NCBI GenBank assembly: GCA_945865675.1
Contig: CAMBFO010000005.1
Location: 1-50,826, forward strand
Length of the DNA: 50,826 nucleotides
Source: Comamonas sp. lk
Lineage (GTDB): Bacteria; Pseudomonadota; Gammaproteobacteria; Burkholderiales; Burkholderiaceae_C
Reading direction: 5' to 3'
The position numbers were made by a program, and so were the translations under genes. Positions 8,906-18,009 of the stretch are shown one piece after another. The stretch's first letter is position 1, and each line of letters begins with the position of its first letter. The notes below the pieces were generated by a model that ran no database searches, was not told the DNA's origin, and worked only from the letters and a program-made list of their open reading frames with translations.

Positions 8906-10216
8906 ATGAACCTACTGATCCGCAACGGACACTTACTCGACCCGGCCAGCGGTATGGATACGCCGGGCGAACTGGCGATTGCCGACGGGCGCGTGCTTGC
9001 GATGGGCCAGATACCCGCAGATTTTGTGGCCACGCAAACCTTGGACGCTCAAGGTTGCATCGTCATGCCCGGATTGGTGGACTTGGCCGTACGCTTGCGC
9101 GAACCCGGCCATGAGCACGAAGGCATGCTCGCCTCCGAGTTGGCTGCAGCCGTGGCAGGCGGTGTGACCTGCTTGGTTTGCCCGCCCGATACTGACCCGG
9201 TGCTCGACGAGCCTGGCCTGGTAGAAATGCTGCGCTTTCGGGCGCAAAGCTTGCACCAGGCGCGGGTACTGCCGCTGGGCGCGTTAACCCGTGGCCTCAA
9301 GGGCGAAGTGCTGACCGAGATGCTGCAACTGAGCGAAGCCGGGTGTGTGGGTTTTAGCCAGGCTGAGGTCGGCATCGCTAACACCCAGGTGTTGATGCGC
9401 GCCATGCAATACGCGCGGTCTTTTGGCTACACGGTATGGCTGCGTCCGCAGGAATTGCATTTGGGCAAGGGCGTCGCTGCCAGTGGTCCGCTAGCCACCC
9501 GCATGGGCTTGAGTGGCGTGCCGGTGGCCGCCGAGACCATCGCCTTGCACACGATTTTTGAGCTGGTGCGCGCCACCGGTGCGCGCGTGCATATCTGCCG
9601 TTTGAGCAGCGCGGCCGGTGCGCAGTTGCTGCGTCAGGCCAAGGCAGAGGGATTGCCGGTAACCGGTGATGTAAGCATCAACTCTCTGCACCTGACAGAT
9701 ATGGATGTGGGCTACTTTGATAGCCGCACCCGCCTCAATCCGCCGTTGCGCCAGCAGCGCGACCGCGAGGCTTTGCGCCAGGCGCTGCAAGACGGCACCA
9801 TCGACGCGCTGGTATCGGACCATATGCCGGTCGGCGCCGATGAAAAAGAACTCCCATTTGCCGAGGCCGAGCCCGGCGCCACCGGATTGGAGTTGTTGCT
9901 CAGTCTGGCGTTTAAGTGGGCACGCGACAGCAAACTGCCACTGGTGCAGGCCTTGGCCTGCGTGACGCATCGCAGTGCCGATGTGCTGGCAGCGGGCCAG
10001 GTTACAAACCAAGGCGGCATGGGTCGCCTAGCGGTAGGCGCCAAGGCCGATATCTGCGTGTTCGATCCGCAGGCGGCCTGGACGGTGCAGCCATCCGCGC
10101 TGCGCAGTCAGAGCAAGCACACGCCTTTTGGCGGCTATGAATTGCCTGGCCAAGTACGTGCCACCCTGGTCGCTGGCCGTCTGGCCTACCACGCGCCGGG
10201 CATGGTTCTTCACTAA
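8906..10216 (+). CDS. pyrC': Inactive dihydroorotase-like subunit of class A ATCase (PyrC')
   Basis: A 436-residue amidohydrolase-fold protein homologous to class I dihydroorotase. Active enzymes carry D-x-H-x-H-x-R-E-P-G. Here the same place reads D-L-A-V-R-L-R-E-P-G, so both metal histidines are gone (A61, R63). The carboxylated lysine region and the central metal histidine are also not recognisable (Q-Y-A-R-S-F-G-Y-T-V-W-L-R). The S-D-H-x-P block keeps D-H but lacks the second H. It is therefore probably a structural partner of PyrB, as shown for PyrC'/PyrX of pseudomonads. An active DHOase should be encoded elsewhere. The start at 8906 (M-N-L-L-I-R-N-G) has GAGAG upstream. An ATG at 8885 overlapping pyrB is the alternative. 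Confidence 0.85.
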   Translation: MNLLIRNGHLLDPASGMDTPGELAIADGRVLAMGQIPADFVATQTLDAQGCIVMPGLVDLAVRLREPGHEHEGMLASELAAAVAGGVTCLVCPPDTDPVLDEPGLVEMLRFRAQSLHQARVLPLGALTRGLKGEVLTEMLQLSEAGCVGFSQAEVGIANTQVLMRAMQYARSFGYTVWLRPQELHLGKGVAASGPLATRMGLSGVPVAAETIALHTIFELVRATGARVHICRLSSAAGAQLLRQAKAEGLPVTGDVSINSLHLTDMDVGYFDSRTRLNPPLRQQRDREALRQALQDGTIDALVSDHMPVGADEKELPFAEAEPGATGLELLLSLAFKWARDSKLPLVQALACVTHRSADVLAAGQVTNQGGMGRLAVGAKADICVFDPQAAWTVQPSALRSQSKHTPFGGYELPGQVRATLVAGRLAYHAPGMVLH

Positions 10217-10234
10217 ACCGGCCGATCCCGCGCG

Positions 10235-10984
10235 GTGCTCACGCCCTCCAAACTGCGCGGTGCCTGGCGCCTTGTGCGTCTGCTCGTACATCTGCTGCGG
10301 GGGTGGCTGACCATCCGCTGGCGTTTTCCGGGGTGGTCGCAAGCGCGGCGTGACCAAGCGGTGCAGGACTGGTCGCAAGCCATGCTGGCTATTTTGGGTT
10401 TGCAGTTGCGCATCGAAGGGCAGTTGCTGCAGCAAGGCCCCTTGATGTTGGTGTGCAACCATATTTCCTGGCTGGATATTGCTGTTTTGCATGCTGCGGT
10501 GCATTGCCGCTTTATTTCCAAGGACGATATCCGCAACTGGCCGGTGCTGGGCACGCTGGCCAGCGGCGGGGGTACCTTGTACATCAGCCGGGCCTCGCGC
10601 CGCGACGCTTCGCGGGTGGTGCACCAAATGGCGCAGGCCTTGCGGCAGGGCGATGTGCTGGCCTTTTTCCCCGAGGGCACTACCGGTGATGGCAGCACGG
10701 TTTTGCCCTTTCACGCCAATTTATTGCAAGCGGCGATTGTGGCCGATGCGCCGGTGCAGGCGCTGGGCCTGCTTTTTGAAGACGCCGCCAGTGGGGCGCC
10801 CAGTTTTGCGCCTTGCTATGTGGGTGATGAGACGCTGCTTGACTCTGCGTGGCGCACGGTATGCGCGCCGCCGCTGCGCGCCGTGCTGCGCTGCGCTCCA
10901 GGGCAAAGCGCCCAGGGCCGTCAGCGGCGCGAATTTGCTAGCGCCTTGCGCGATACCGTCATTGGATTGCGCTTTGGCAGCTAA
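10235..10984 (+). CDS. plsC: 1-acyl-sn-glycerol-3-phosphate acyltransferase (PlsC family)
   Basis: A 249-residue membrane-associated acyltransferase. It has the catalytic H-x4-D motif N-H-I-S-W-L-D (H76, D81), the glycerophosphate-binding F-F-P-E-G-T (144-149) and a hydrophobic N-terminal segment (about 14-35). PlsC acylates lysophosphatidic acid to phosphatidic acid. Some paralogues act on other lysolipids such as ornithine lipids. The start is GTG at 10235, 18 bases after pyrC'. An operon link with the pyr genes is likely from spacing. The last gene of this run, it converges on the DUF721 gene 11 bases away. Confidence 0.88.
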   Translation: MLTPSKLRGAWRLVRLLVHLLRGWLTIRWRFPGWSQARRDQAVQDWSQAMLAILGLQLRIEGQLLQQGPLMLVCNHISWLDIAVLHAAVHCRFISKDDIRNWPVLGTLASGGGTLYISRASRRDASRVVHQMAQALRQGDVLAFFPEGTTGDGSTVLPFHANLLQAAIVADAPVQALGLLFEDAASGAPSFAPCYVGDETLLDSAWRTVCAPPLRAVLRCAPGQSAQGRQRREFASALRDTVIGLRFGS

Positions 10985-10995
10985 CCTAGGCTCAG

Positions 10996-11322
10996 CTAAG
11001 CTTTGGCGGCTGGGCGGGCACTCGCTGCACGGACCTTGAGGCGAATCGCGGTAATATCGTGACCCCCGCGGGCAAGGCGCTCCAGCAGACTGGGTTGCAA
11101 TTGGCGCAATTTGGCGGCAATGGCTGTGGACTCCACCAGCAGGCACCAAACCTGGCCTTCGATGGGCCCGGCCTGCACGCCCGGGCGCAATCCGGGGGGG
11201 AGCAAGGTGTTGATGCAGCGCAAGCAAGCGCTGGATTGGGCACTTAAGTCCACCAAGCGGGCCAGCGTGGGCGAGTCCATGCTGGCTTGGAGCACCGAAA
11301 ACGAGGTGTTGGAGCGGCGCAT
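10996..11322 (-). CDS. DUF721 / DciA-like protein
   Basis: A 108-residue protein with the small alpha/beta DUF721 core. A helix with L-x-x-L is followed by P-x-G-L-x-x-x-V-x-x-G-x-I-E-G-x-V-W-x-L-L-V-x-x-T-A-x-A-A-K-L-R-Q-L-x-P-x-L-L, ending in a basic tail. DciA-type DUF721 proteins load the replicative helicase DnaB in bacteria without DnaC. The gene sits divergent to an M23 peptidase gene ahead of secA, a neighbourhood where proteobacterial DUF721 genes are commonly found. The family call rests on motif feel and context rather than catalytic residues. Confidence 0.65.
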   Translation of the reverse strand: MRRSNTSFSVLQASMDSPTLARLVDLSAQSSACLRCINTLLPPGLRPGVQAGPIEGQVWCLLVESTAIAAKLRQLQPSLLERLARGGHDITAIRLKVRAASARPAAKA

Positions 11323-11345
11323 CGAAATAAATAGGGGGATAGCGT

Positions 11346-12278
11346 ATGCAATTGATTATCACGGATCCCAGGCTCTCGCGTAGTTATGTGCTGCAGACCA
11401 GCCCGGGCGGCGTTGCGCTGGCCTTGGCAGGGTTTTTCATTGCGGTGACTCTGGTCTCTGCCGTTATTTACCATTGGATTTTGCTCAAAGGTGCGCGCGA
11501 AGGTTGGCCCGTCATCAGCCAGGTGATGCGCTTGGTCGTTAAGGACGAGTTTGACCAGCGTGACCGGTATGTGCGCGAAAACATCGAGGTGCTGGCCAAG
11601 CGCATGGGCGAGATGCAGGCCAAATTGATGCAAATGGAGTCACTGGCCGAGCGCGTCTCTGGCCTGGCGGGCCTGGATCCGGCGCAAGTGCGTACCACGC
11701 CTGGTCGCGGCGGCACGCTGGTGGCCGGGCGCAACATGAACCTGCAAGAGTTGCAGACCGTCATGGACCATATCGAGGTCGATACCAGTGCACGCAATGA
11801 CCTGATGACGGCGATTGAGTCGCGCTTATTCGAGCAAAAGATCAAGAAACTGATGATTCCCACGCAAATGCCTGTGCCTGAGGTCAGCACCGGTTCGGGT
11901 TTTGGCTGGCGCATCGACCCGTTTACCGGCATGAGCGCCTTGCACCAGGGTCTGGATTTTCCGGCGCCCGTTGGCACCACGGTGCTCTCGGCAGCAGGCG
12001 GTGTAGTGGTGACCCAAGAGGTGCAAGCCCACTATGGAAACGTGATTGAGGTGGACCACGGCAATGAGGTGTTGACGCGCTACGCCCATCTTTCGCGCAG
12101 CTTTGTCAAAAAAGGTGACTTGATCAAACGCGGCCAAAAAATGGCGGAGGTGGGCAATACGGGGCGCTCCACCGGCCCGCACTTGCATTTTGAGGTCTTG
12201 GTGCGCGGCGTAGCGCAGGATCCGCAGAAATTCTTGGCCCTGGGCCGCGGCGAGACCGACAAGACAGCGAAACGCTAA
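11346..12278 (+). CDS. M23 family metallopeptidase, membrane-anchored
   Basis: A 310-residue protein with one N-terminal transmembrane helix (about 23-47) and a periplasmic coiled coil (about 70-105). Its C-terminal LytM/M23 domain has zinc ligands H200 and D204 (L-H-Q-G-L-D), H248 in Y-A-H-L-S, and H281 in the H-L-H-F motif. All ligands are present, so it may be an active peptidoglycan endopeptidase rather than an EnvC/NlpD-like activator. It starts 23 bases from the divergent DUF721 gene and has a strong purine-rich ribosome site (AGGGGGA). secA follows 130 bases downstream. Confidence 0.9.
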   Translation: MQLIITDPRLSRSYVLQTSPGGVALALAGFFIAVTLVSAVIYHWILLKGAREGWPVISQVMRLVVKDEFDQRDRYVRENIEVLAKRMGEMQAKLMQMESLAERVSGLAGLDPAQVRTTPGRGGTLVAGRNMNLQELQTVMDHIEVDTSARNDLMTAIESRLFEQKIKKLMIPTQMPVPEVSTGSGFGWRIDPFTGMSALHQGLDFPAPVGTTVLSAAGGVVVTQEVQAHYGNVIEVDHGNEVLTRYAHLSRSFVKKGDLIKRGQKMAEVGNTGRSTGPHLHFEVLVRGVAQDPQKFLALGRGETDKTAKR

Positions 12279-12281
12279 AAT
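12276..12281 (+). promoter_or_regulatory. Candidate -10 element for the secA leader
   Basis: TAAAAT spans the stop codon of the M23 gene. No good -35 is seen 17 bases upstream. Transcription from here would give a leader of about 120 bases before secA that contains the small ORF and hairpin listed separately. Confidence 0.35.
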
Positions 12282-12303
12282 CGTCGATTCAGCCAGGGCG
12301 GGT

Positions 12304-12375
12304 ATGCGGCGCATTTTGCGCAGCCTTAACGCTTTCACATCATCCACAACGGACTACCACTGCGCTGTTCTGTGA
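12304..12375 (+). CDS. Possible 23-residue leader peptide upstream of secA
   Basis: An ATG preceded by GGGCGGGT opens a 23-codon frame (M-R-R-I-L-R-S-L-N-A-F ... C-A-V-L) that stops at TGA 12373-12375. The stop codon lies inside the 5' arm of the hairpin at 12370-12392. It is too short to be exported, has no recognisable SecM arrest motif, and may be fortuitous. It is listed because its end coincides with the hairpin that precedes the secA ribosome site. Confidence 0.25.
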   Translation: MRRILRSLNAFTSSTTDYHCAVL

Positions 12376-12392
12376 GCACTCAGGGCTCACAG
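12370..12392 (+). promoter_or_regulatory. Hairpin immediately upstream of the secA ribosome-binding region
   Basis: Perfect 8-bp inverted repeat CTGTGAGC (12370-12377) and GCTCACAG (12385-12392) around a 7-base loop. The GGGCGG that could serve as ribosome site for secA (ATG 12409) begins at its 3' edge. There is no T-tract, so it is not an intrinsic terminator. A role in translation control is possible. Confidence 0.5.
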
Positions 12393-12408
12393 GGCGGACT
12401 ATCTACCG

Positions 12409-15165
12409 ATGCCACTCTCCTTTCTCACCAAGTTATTTGGAAGCCGCAATGACCGCTTGCTCAAGCAGTACCGCACTAGCGTCGCGCGTATCAGCGCGCT
12501 GGAGCCGCAGTACGAGGGCTTGAGTGACGAGGCCTTGCGCGGTAAAACGAGCGAATTCAAGGCCCGCGTGGCAGGTGGCGAGAGTTTGGACGCCATCTTG
12601 CCCGAGGCTTTTGCTGTGGTGCGTGAAGGTGCCAAGCGGGTCATGAAAATGCGCCACTTTGACGTGCAGATGATGGGTGGCATGGCGCTGCACCACGGCA
12701 AGATAGCAGAAATGGGCACCGGTGAGGGCAAGACCTTGACGGCAACTTTGCCGGTGTACCTGAACGCCTTGACCGGGAAAGGCGTGCATGTGGTGACGGT
12801 CAACGACTACCTGGCTGGGCGTGATGCGCGCTGGATGGGGCAGCTCTACGGATTTTTGGGCTTGAGCGTGGGGGTCAATACTCCGCAGGCGCCGCGCGCC
12901 GACAAACAGGCCGCTTACGGGTCGGACATCACCTACGGTACCAACAACGAATACGGTTTTGACTACCTGCGCGACAACATGGTGTACGAGGTCGCAGACC
13001 GGGTGCAGCGCGGCCTCAATTTCGCCATCGTGGACGAGGTCGACTCCATTTTGATCGACGAGGCGCGCACGCCACTGATCATCAGCGGCCAGGCCGAAGA
13101 CCACACCGCCATGTACGTGGCTATCAACACCGTGATTCCTGCGCTCAAGCGCCAGGAGGGCGAGTTGGATTTGCGCACCGGCGAAGGCGTGATTACCCCG
13201 GGCGACTTTACGCTGGATGAGAAATCCCAGCAAGTATTCCTTACCGAGCAAGGCCATGAAAGCGCCGAGCGTTTGTTGGCGGGCCTGAACCTGATTCCGG
13301 CAGGCTCTTCCTTGTATGACCCGGCCAACATCAGCCTGATGCACCATGTGTATGCGGCTTTGCGCGCCAACCATTTGTACCACCGGGACCAGCACTATGT
13401 GGTGCAAGAGGGTGAGATCGTGATCGTGGATGAATTTACCGGTCGCTTGATGACCGGGCGGCGCTGGAGCGAAGGCCTGCACCAGGCGGTGGAGGCCAAA
13501 GAGGGTGTGGCGATTCAGGCCGAAAACCAAACCCTGGCCTCCATCACTTTCCAGAACTATTTCCGCCTGTACGGCAAGCTTTCGGGTATGACGGGTACGG
13601 CAGACACTGAGGCCTATGAGTTTCAGGAAATTTACGGTCTGGAGACCATGGTGATTCCCCCGAATCGCCCTAGTCGCCGTGACGATCAGCTCGATCGGGT
13701 GTACAAAACCACCGCTGAAAAATACAAGGCGGCGATAGACGACATACGCGAATGCTATGGGCGCGGGCAGCCTGTATTGGTGGGCACGACCTCAATCGAG
13801 AACTCCGAAATTATTTCGAATTTGCTCACGGCTGAGAAGCTGCCGCACCAGGTGCTCAACGCCAAGCAACATGCGCGCGAGGCTGACATCGTAGCGCAGG
13901 CCGGACGTGCCCAAATGATCACTATCGCTACCAATATGGCCGGACGCGGTACCGACATTGTGCTGGGCGGCAATGTGGAAAAAGCAGTCGAGGGTATGCG
14001 CGCTGACGATTCGCTGGATGACGCTACGCGCGCCACGCGCGAAGCCGAGCTGCGTGCGCAATGGGACATCGACCACAAAAACATCACCAAGCTGGGCGGC
14101 TTGCGCATCATCGCTACCGAGCGCCATGAGTCGCGCCGTATCGACAACCAGCTACGCGGTCGCTCGGGACGCCAGGGTGACCCCGGCTCTTCGCGTTTTT
14201 ACCTGAGTCTGGATGATGCCTTGATGCGCATCTTTGCCGGTGAACGCGTCAAAGCCATCATGGACCGGCTGAACATGCCCGAGGGCGAGGCGATCGAGGC
14301 GGGCATGGTCACACGCAGTATCGAGAGTGCGCAGCGCAAGGTCGAGGCGCGCAATTTTGATATGCGCAAGCAGTTGCTCGATTACGACGATGTCTCCAAC
14401 GACCAGCGTAAAGTCATTTACCAGCAGCGCAATGCGATTTTGGACGCGCAGGATTTGAGCGCCCAAATCGCCTCCTTGCGCCGCGGCAGTTTTGACGATC
14501 TGGTGCGTTCTTTTGTGCCTTTGGAGTCGGTGGAAGAGCAGTGGGATATTGCGGGACTGCAACGCCAATTGGCTGACGATTGGGGCATCAGCCTGGACCT
14601 GGTCGGCCGTGTGAGCGCAGCCAGTGCGATTGGCGACGAGGACATTGTCAATTTGGTGCTGGAGGCGGCCGATGCGGCTTTTGCCGCCAAGGTGGAGCAC
14701 ATAGGCATGAGCGGCTTTACGCAGTTTGAGCGCATGGTTTTATTGCAAACCATTGACAGCCAGTGGCGCGACCACTTGAGTTCGCTGGACTATTTGCGTC
14801 AGGGAATCCATTTGCGCGGTTATGCGCAAAAGCAGCCCAAGCAGGAATACAAACGGGAAGCTTTCGAATTGTTTGGTCAGATGCTGGACTCGGTAAAGAA
14901 TGAAGTCACCAAGATTTTGATGACCGTGCGCATCCAATCGGCCGAGCAGCTGGACGAGGCCGCTCAGGCCTTGGAGGCCAAGGGCGAGACGCTGAGCAAC
15001 CTCACCTACACCGCGCCCACCGAAACCGGCGAGCCTGAAACCGTGTCCCTGGCCGAGCTGGGTTTGCCCCAAGCCAGCGCCGCTATGTCGCGTGTCGGAC
15101 GCAACGAGCCTTGCCCCTGCGGCAGTGGCAAAAAATTCAAACACTGCCATGGAAGACTAGCCTGA
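12409..15165 (+). CDS. secA: Preprotein translocase ATPase SecA
   Basis: Motor ATPase that drives precursor proteins through SecYEG. The 918-residue length fits proteobacterial SecA. The Walker A G-T-G-E-G-K-T (103-109), the [19 protein letters not shown] block, G-R-L-M[11 protein letters not shown] and N-M-A-G-R-G-T-D-I-x-L-G-G-N are all present. The helicase-like domain keeps G-G-L[25 protein letters not shown]. The C-terminal SecB/zinc-binding tail [14 protein letters not shown] has ligands C902, C904, C913 and H914. argJ follows after nine bases. Confidence 0.98.
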   Translation: MPLSFLTKLFGSRNDRLLKQYRTSVARISALEPQYEGLSDEALRGKTSEFKARVAGGESLDAILPEAFAVVREGAKRVMKMRHFDVQMMGGMALHHGKIAEMGTGEGKTLTATLPVYLNALTGKGVHVVTVNDYLAGRDARWMGQLYGFLGLSVGVNTPQAPRADKQAAYGSDITYGTNNEYGFDYLRDNMVYEVADRVQRGLNFAIVDEVDSILIDEARTPLIISGQAEDHTAMYVAINTVIPALKRQEGELDLRTGEGVITPGDFTLDEKSQQVFLTEQGHESAERLLAGLNLIPAGSSLYDPANISLMHHVYAALRANHLYHRDQHYVVQEGEIVIVDEFTGRLMTGRRWSEGLHQAVEAKEGVAIQAENQTLASITFQNYFRLYGKLSGMTGTADTEAYEFQEIYGLETMVIPPNRPSRRDDQLDRVYKTTAEKYKAAIDDIRECYGRGQPVLVGTTSIENSEIISNLLTAEKLPHQVLNAKQHAREADIVAQAGRAQMITIATNMAGRGTDIVLGGNVEKAVEGMRADDSLDDATRATREAELRAQWDIDHKNITKLGGLRIIATERHESRRIDNQLRGRSGRQGDPGSSRFYLSLDDALMRIFAGERVKAIMDRLNMPEGEAIEAGMVTRSIESAQRKVEARNFDMRKQLLDYDDVSNDQRKVIYQQRNAILDAQDLSAQIASLRRGSFDDLVRSFVPLESVEEQWDIAGLQRQLADDWGISLDLVGRVSAASAIGDEDIVNLVLEAADAAFAAKVEHIGMSGFTQFERMVLLQTIDSQWRDHLSSLDYLRQGIHLRGYAQKQPKQEYKREAFELFGQMLDSVKNEVTKILMTVRIQSAEQLDEAAQALEAKGETLSNLTYTAPTETGEPETVSLAELGLPQASAAMSRVGRNEPCPCGSGKKFKHCHGRLA

Positions 15166-15174
15166 GGTCCCACC

Positions 15175-16404
15175 ATGCCTGTTAATTTAGCCCCCCCGAA
15201 TCCGGCGGATTTGTTGCCCATCGCCGGCCTGCGCATCGGCGTGGTCGAGGCTGGCATTCGAAAAGTAGGCCGCAAAGACCTGACGCTTTTTTTGCTCGAT
15301 GCCGGCGCCAGTGTGGGTGCGGTATTTACGTCCAACCGCTTTTGCGCCGCACCGGTGCAAATATGTCAAAGCCATTTGGCCTCGGGCGCCGCCATCCGCG
15401 CCTTGCTCATCAACACGGGCAACGCCAATGCGGGTACCGGTGCCGATGGCCTGGCGCGTGCGCGCAGCACCTGCGAAGCGCTGGCCCAGCGACTGGGCAT
15501 TGAGGCTGCACAAGTGCTGCCCTTTTCCACCGGCGTGATCATGGAGTCGCTGCCCGCAGAGCGCATCATTGCTGGTTTGGATGCGGCCATCGCCGCTGCC
15601 CAAGTAGACAACTGGCTGGCCGCCGCCCAGGGCATCATGACGACCGACACCGTGCCCAAGGCCTTTGGCACGCAAGTCATGGTCCAAGGTAAAACTATCA
15701 GCATCACCGGTATCAGCAAGGGCGCAGGCATGATCCGGCCCAATATGGCGACCATGCTGGGCTATATCGCTACCGATGCCTGCGTGGCGCCCAACTTGCT
15801 ACAGCCGCTGGCCAAAGCGCTGGCCCAAGCCAGCTTTAACCGCATTACGGTCGATGGCGATACCTCCACCAATGACTCCTTGGTGCTGGTGGCTACGCAC
15901 AAGGCGGGGAATGCAACCATTAGCGACTTGGACAGTCCCGAAGGCCAGGCTTTGTACCAGGGATTGCTCAAGGTAGCTTTGCAATTGGCGCAGGCCATTG
16001 TGCGCGATGGCGAAGGGGCGACCAAATTCATTACCGTGCAGGTGGATGGTGGCGCCACCGCCGAGGAATGCAGTCTTGTCGCCTATGCCATAGCGCATTC
16101 GCCTTTGGTGAAAACTGCGTTTTTTGCTAGCGACCCCAACCTGGGCCGCATACTGGCGGCCGTCGGTTATGCCGGCATTGCGGACCTGGACACCGAGGGC
16201 ATTGAGTTGTATTTGGACGATGTGCATATAGCAAGCCGTGGCGGGCGCAACCCGTCGTACCAGGAAGCCGACGGCCAACGTGTCATGAAGCAAAGCGAAA
16301 TTTTGGTGCGCGTGACATTGGGTCGCGGCCAGGCCAGCCACACGGTCTGGACCTGCGACCTGAGCCATGAATACGTGAGCATCAACGCGGATTACCGGTC
16401 TTAA
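15175..16404 (+). CDS. argJ: Bifunctional ornithine acetyltransferase / N-acetylglutamate synthase
   Basis: ArgJ transfers the acetyl group of N-acetylornithine to glutamate in the cyclic arginine pathway, and bifunctional forms also use acetyl-CoA. The 409-residue precursor contains the autoproteolysis site [14 protein letters not shown]. The nucleophilic Thr193 becomes the N-terminus of the beta chain. [23 protein letters not shown] and D-P-N-L-G-R-I are conserved. Whether it is mono- or bifunctional cannot be told from the sequence alone. It sits between secA and a DUF815 ATPase gene, with short gaps on both sides. Confidence 0.96.
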   Translation: MPVNLAPPNPADLLPIAGLRIGVVEAGIRKVGRKDLTLFLLDAGASVGAVFTSNRFCAAPVQICQSHLASGAAIRALLINTGNANAGTGADGLARARSTCEALAQRLGIEAAQVLPFSTGVIMESLPAERIIAGLDAAIAAAQVDNWLAAAQGIMTTDTVPKAFGTQVMVQGKTISITGISKGAGMIRPNMATMLGYIATDACVAPNLLQPLAKALAQASFNRITVDGDTSTNDSLVLVATHKAGNATISDLDSPEGQALYQGLLKVALQLAQAIVRDGEGATKFITVQVDGGATAEECSLVAYAIAHSPLVKTAFFASDPNLGRILAAVGYAGIADLDTEGIELYLDDVHIASRGGRNPSYQEADGQRVMKQSEILVRVTLGRGQASHTVWTCDLSHEYVSINADYRS

Positions 16405-16417
16405 GAAAGCCGCATAT

Positions 16418-17308
16418 ATGCAAGATCAGCAGCTTTTGGGGCCGTTTTTGGCGCGTGCCGAACGCTTTATGGATCGGGTGGAAGCGGCGCTGCGTCTGGA
16501 TATTGAGCAGCCTGATTGGGACAGTGCCATAGCCTTTCGCTACCGCAAGCGCGTCTCGGGCCAAGGTTATGTCAGCGCGGTGCGCCAGGTCGGGGCGATG
16601 CGACTGGACGACCTCAAAGAAATCGATATCCAAAAAGAAAAAATCCGCCGCAACACCGAGCAGTTTGTCCAAGGAAAAACTGCCAATAACGTGCTGCTGA
16701 CAGGCGCGCGGGGAACCGGCAAGTCTTCGCTGGTGCGCGCTTGCCTGAACACCTACAGCGCCCAAGGGCTACGCCTAATCGAGGTGGATAAAGCGGATTT
16801 GATGGATCTGCCGGACATGGTGGATATCCTGTCGCGGCGTGCTGAAAAATTCATCGTTTTTTGCGACGATCTGAGTTTTGACCAAGGTGAGGCGGGTTAC
16901 AAAGCGCTCAAGTCGGTGCTCGACGGGTCGGTGTCGGAAACCTCGGCCAATGTTTTGATTTATGCCACCAGCAACCGGCGCCATTTGCTGCCCGAGTACA
17001 TGGCCGAGAACCTGAGCTACCAGCATACCGAAAGTGGCGAAGTGCACCCGGGCGAGGTGGTGGAAGAAAAGATATCCCTGTCCGAGCGCTTTGGCTTGTG
17101 GGTCAGTTTTTACCCCTTCACCCAAGATGAATACCTCACCATCGTGGCCCAATGGTTGGATGCATTGGCTGTCGATACCGCTAGGCGCAGCCACTGGCGC
17201 GAAGAGGCCTTGATCTGGGCGCTCGAGCGCGCTTCGCGCAGTGGGCGTGTGGCCTGGCAATTTGCCAAAGACTTTGCCGGCCGGCAGGACCCGGGCGCAG
17301 TGGCATGA
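16418..17308 (+). CDS. P-loop ATPase of the DUF815 family
   Basis: A 296-residue AAA-like ATPase. Walker A is G-A-R-G-T-G-K-S (96-103) and Walker B is F-I-V-F-C-D-D (145-151), followed by L-K-S-V-L-D-G-S, Y-A-T-S-N-R-R-H-L-L-P and E-K-x-S-L-S-E-R-F-G-L-W-V-S-F-Y-P. This conserved pattern defines DUF815. The function of the family is unknown. No transmembrane segment or DNA-binding domain is visible. It begins 13 bases after argJ and overlaps mutT by ATGA. Confidence 0.9.
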   Translation: MQDQQLLGPFLARAERFMDRVEAALRLDIEQPDWDSAIAFRYRKRVSGQGYVSAVRQVGAMRLDDLKEIDIQKEKIRRNTEQFVQGKTANNVLLTGARGTGKSSLVRACLNTYSAQGLRLIEVDKADLMDLPDMVDILSRRAEKFIVFCDDLSFDQGEAGYKALKSVLDGSVSETSANVLIYATSNRRHLLPEYMAENLSYQHTESGEVHPGEVVEEKISLSERFGLWVSFYPFTQDEYLTIVAQWLDALAVDTARRSHWREEALIWALERASRSGRVAWQFAKDFAGRQDPGAVA

Positions 17309-17775
17309 GCCAGGTGTCGGTGGACCGGGTGGCCGACGGCCATGTAGCCCGCACCGGCGGCACGGACCGGCCCTTGACCGAAGTTGCGGTGGGCGTGCTG
17401 CTGCAAGCCAATGGCAACTTTTTGATGACTTCGCGTCCGGCGGGCAAAGCCTACGCCGGTTACTGGGAATTTCCCGGTGGCAAAGTGGAGCCGCAAGAAT
17501 CGCTGGAGCAGGCCTTGACGCGTGAGTTGTATGAAGAGTTAGGTATCCAGGTGCTGCGTTGCCAAGCTTGGCAGATGCAGGTGGTGGACTATCCGCACGC
17601 CCTGGTGCGCCTGCATTTTTTCAAGGTGCTGGACTGGTCCGGGGAGTTGGTGATGCGCGAGGGGCAGCACGCGCAATGGCAGGAGTTGCCCGTTCAAGTT
17701 GAACCCGTTTTACCTGGGGCCTTGCCGGTATTGGCCTGGTTGGCCGATGAACAAGGGGCCGGGCAGGCCCTTTGA
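17305..17775 (+). CDS. mutT: Nudix hydrolase, 8-oxo-dGTP pyrophosphatase type (MutT)
   Basis: A 156-residue Nudix protein with the full box G-x5-E-x7-R-E-x2-E-E-x-G (G59, E65, R73, E74, E77, E78, G80). The W-E-F-P-G-G-K-V-E lead-in is typical of MutT, which removes 8-oxo-dGTP from the nucleotide pool. The start ATG overlaps the stop of the DUF815 ATPase gene. It is listed as MutT on motif and length; other Nudix substrates are possible. Confidence 0.88.
   Translation: MSQVSVDRVADGHVARTGGTDRPLTEVAVGVLLQANGNFLMTSRPAGKAYAGYWEFPGGKVEPQESLEQALTRELYEELGIQVLRCQAWQMQVVDYPHALVRLHFFKVLDWSGELVMREGQHAQWQELPVQVEPVLPGALPVLAWLADEQGAGQAL
17753..17773. terminator. Possible terminator hairpin between mutT and yacG
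   Basis: AAGGGGCC (17753-17760) and GGCCCTTT (17766-17773) form an 8-bp stem with one G-T pair around GGGCA, overlapping the last mutT codons. There is no long T-tract. It lies between convergent genes. Confidence 0.35.
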
Positions 17776-17786
17776 GCTAGGTCGTC

Positions 17787-17993
17787 TTATTGCAGGTGCC
17801 GCGATGGTGTGTCGTCTGCCAACTGCTCTGGCGCAGGCACCCGAAAGGACTCGCTAGCCCAAGCCCCCAGGTCTAGATTTTTGCAGCGCTCGCTGCAAAA
17901 CGGGCGATAGGCATTGCGCGGCGAATACACGCTGTCGCCCTTGCACTGGGGGCATGTAACGATTTTTTCTGGCACCGCAGGGCTCTCTGACAT
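17787..17993 (-). CDS. yacG: DNA gyrase inhibitor YacG (zinc-binding)
   Basis: A 68-residue protein with the YacG zinc site C-P-Q-C ... [14 protein letters not shown]. The cysteine pairs bind one zinc ion. In E. coli YacG binds GyrB and inhibits gyrase. The order coaE-zapD-yacG downstream of the pilus genes is conserved in many proteobacteria. It is the last gene of the long minus-strand run. Confidence 0.95.
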   Translation of the reverse strand: MSESPAVPEKIVTCPQCKGDSVYSPRNAYRPFCSERCKNLDLGAWASESFRVPAPEQLADDTPSRHLQ

Positions 17994-18009
17994 GGGCGAG
18001 CGCCTGCTC

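Noticed and set aside
10721-11362. A 213-codon minus-strand frame over plsC and the DUF721 gene
   Set aside because: The DUF721 frame at 10996-11322 has recognisable family pattern and plsC is intact. The long frame is a shadow.
12304-12375. True SecM homologue upstream of secA
   Set aside because: The frame is only 23 codons, has no signal sequence and lacks the SecM arrest motif. It is kept only as a speculative leader.
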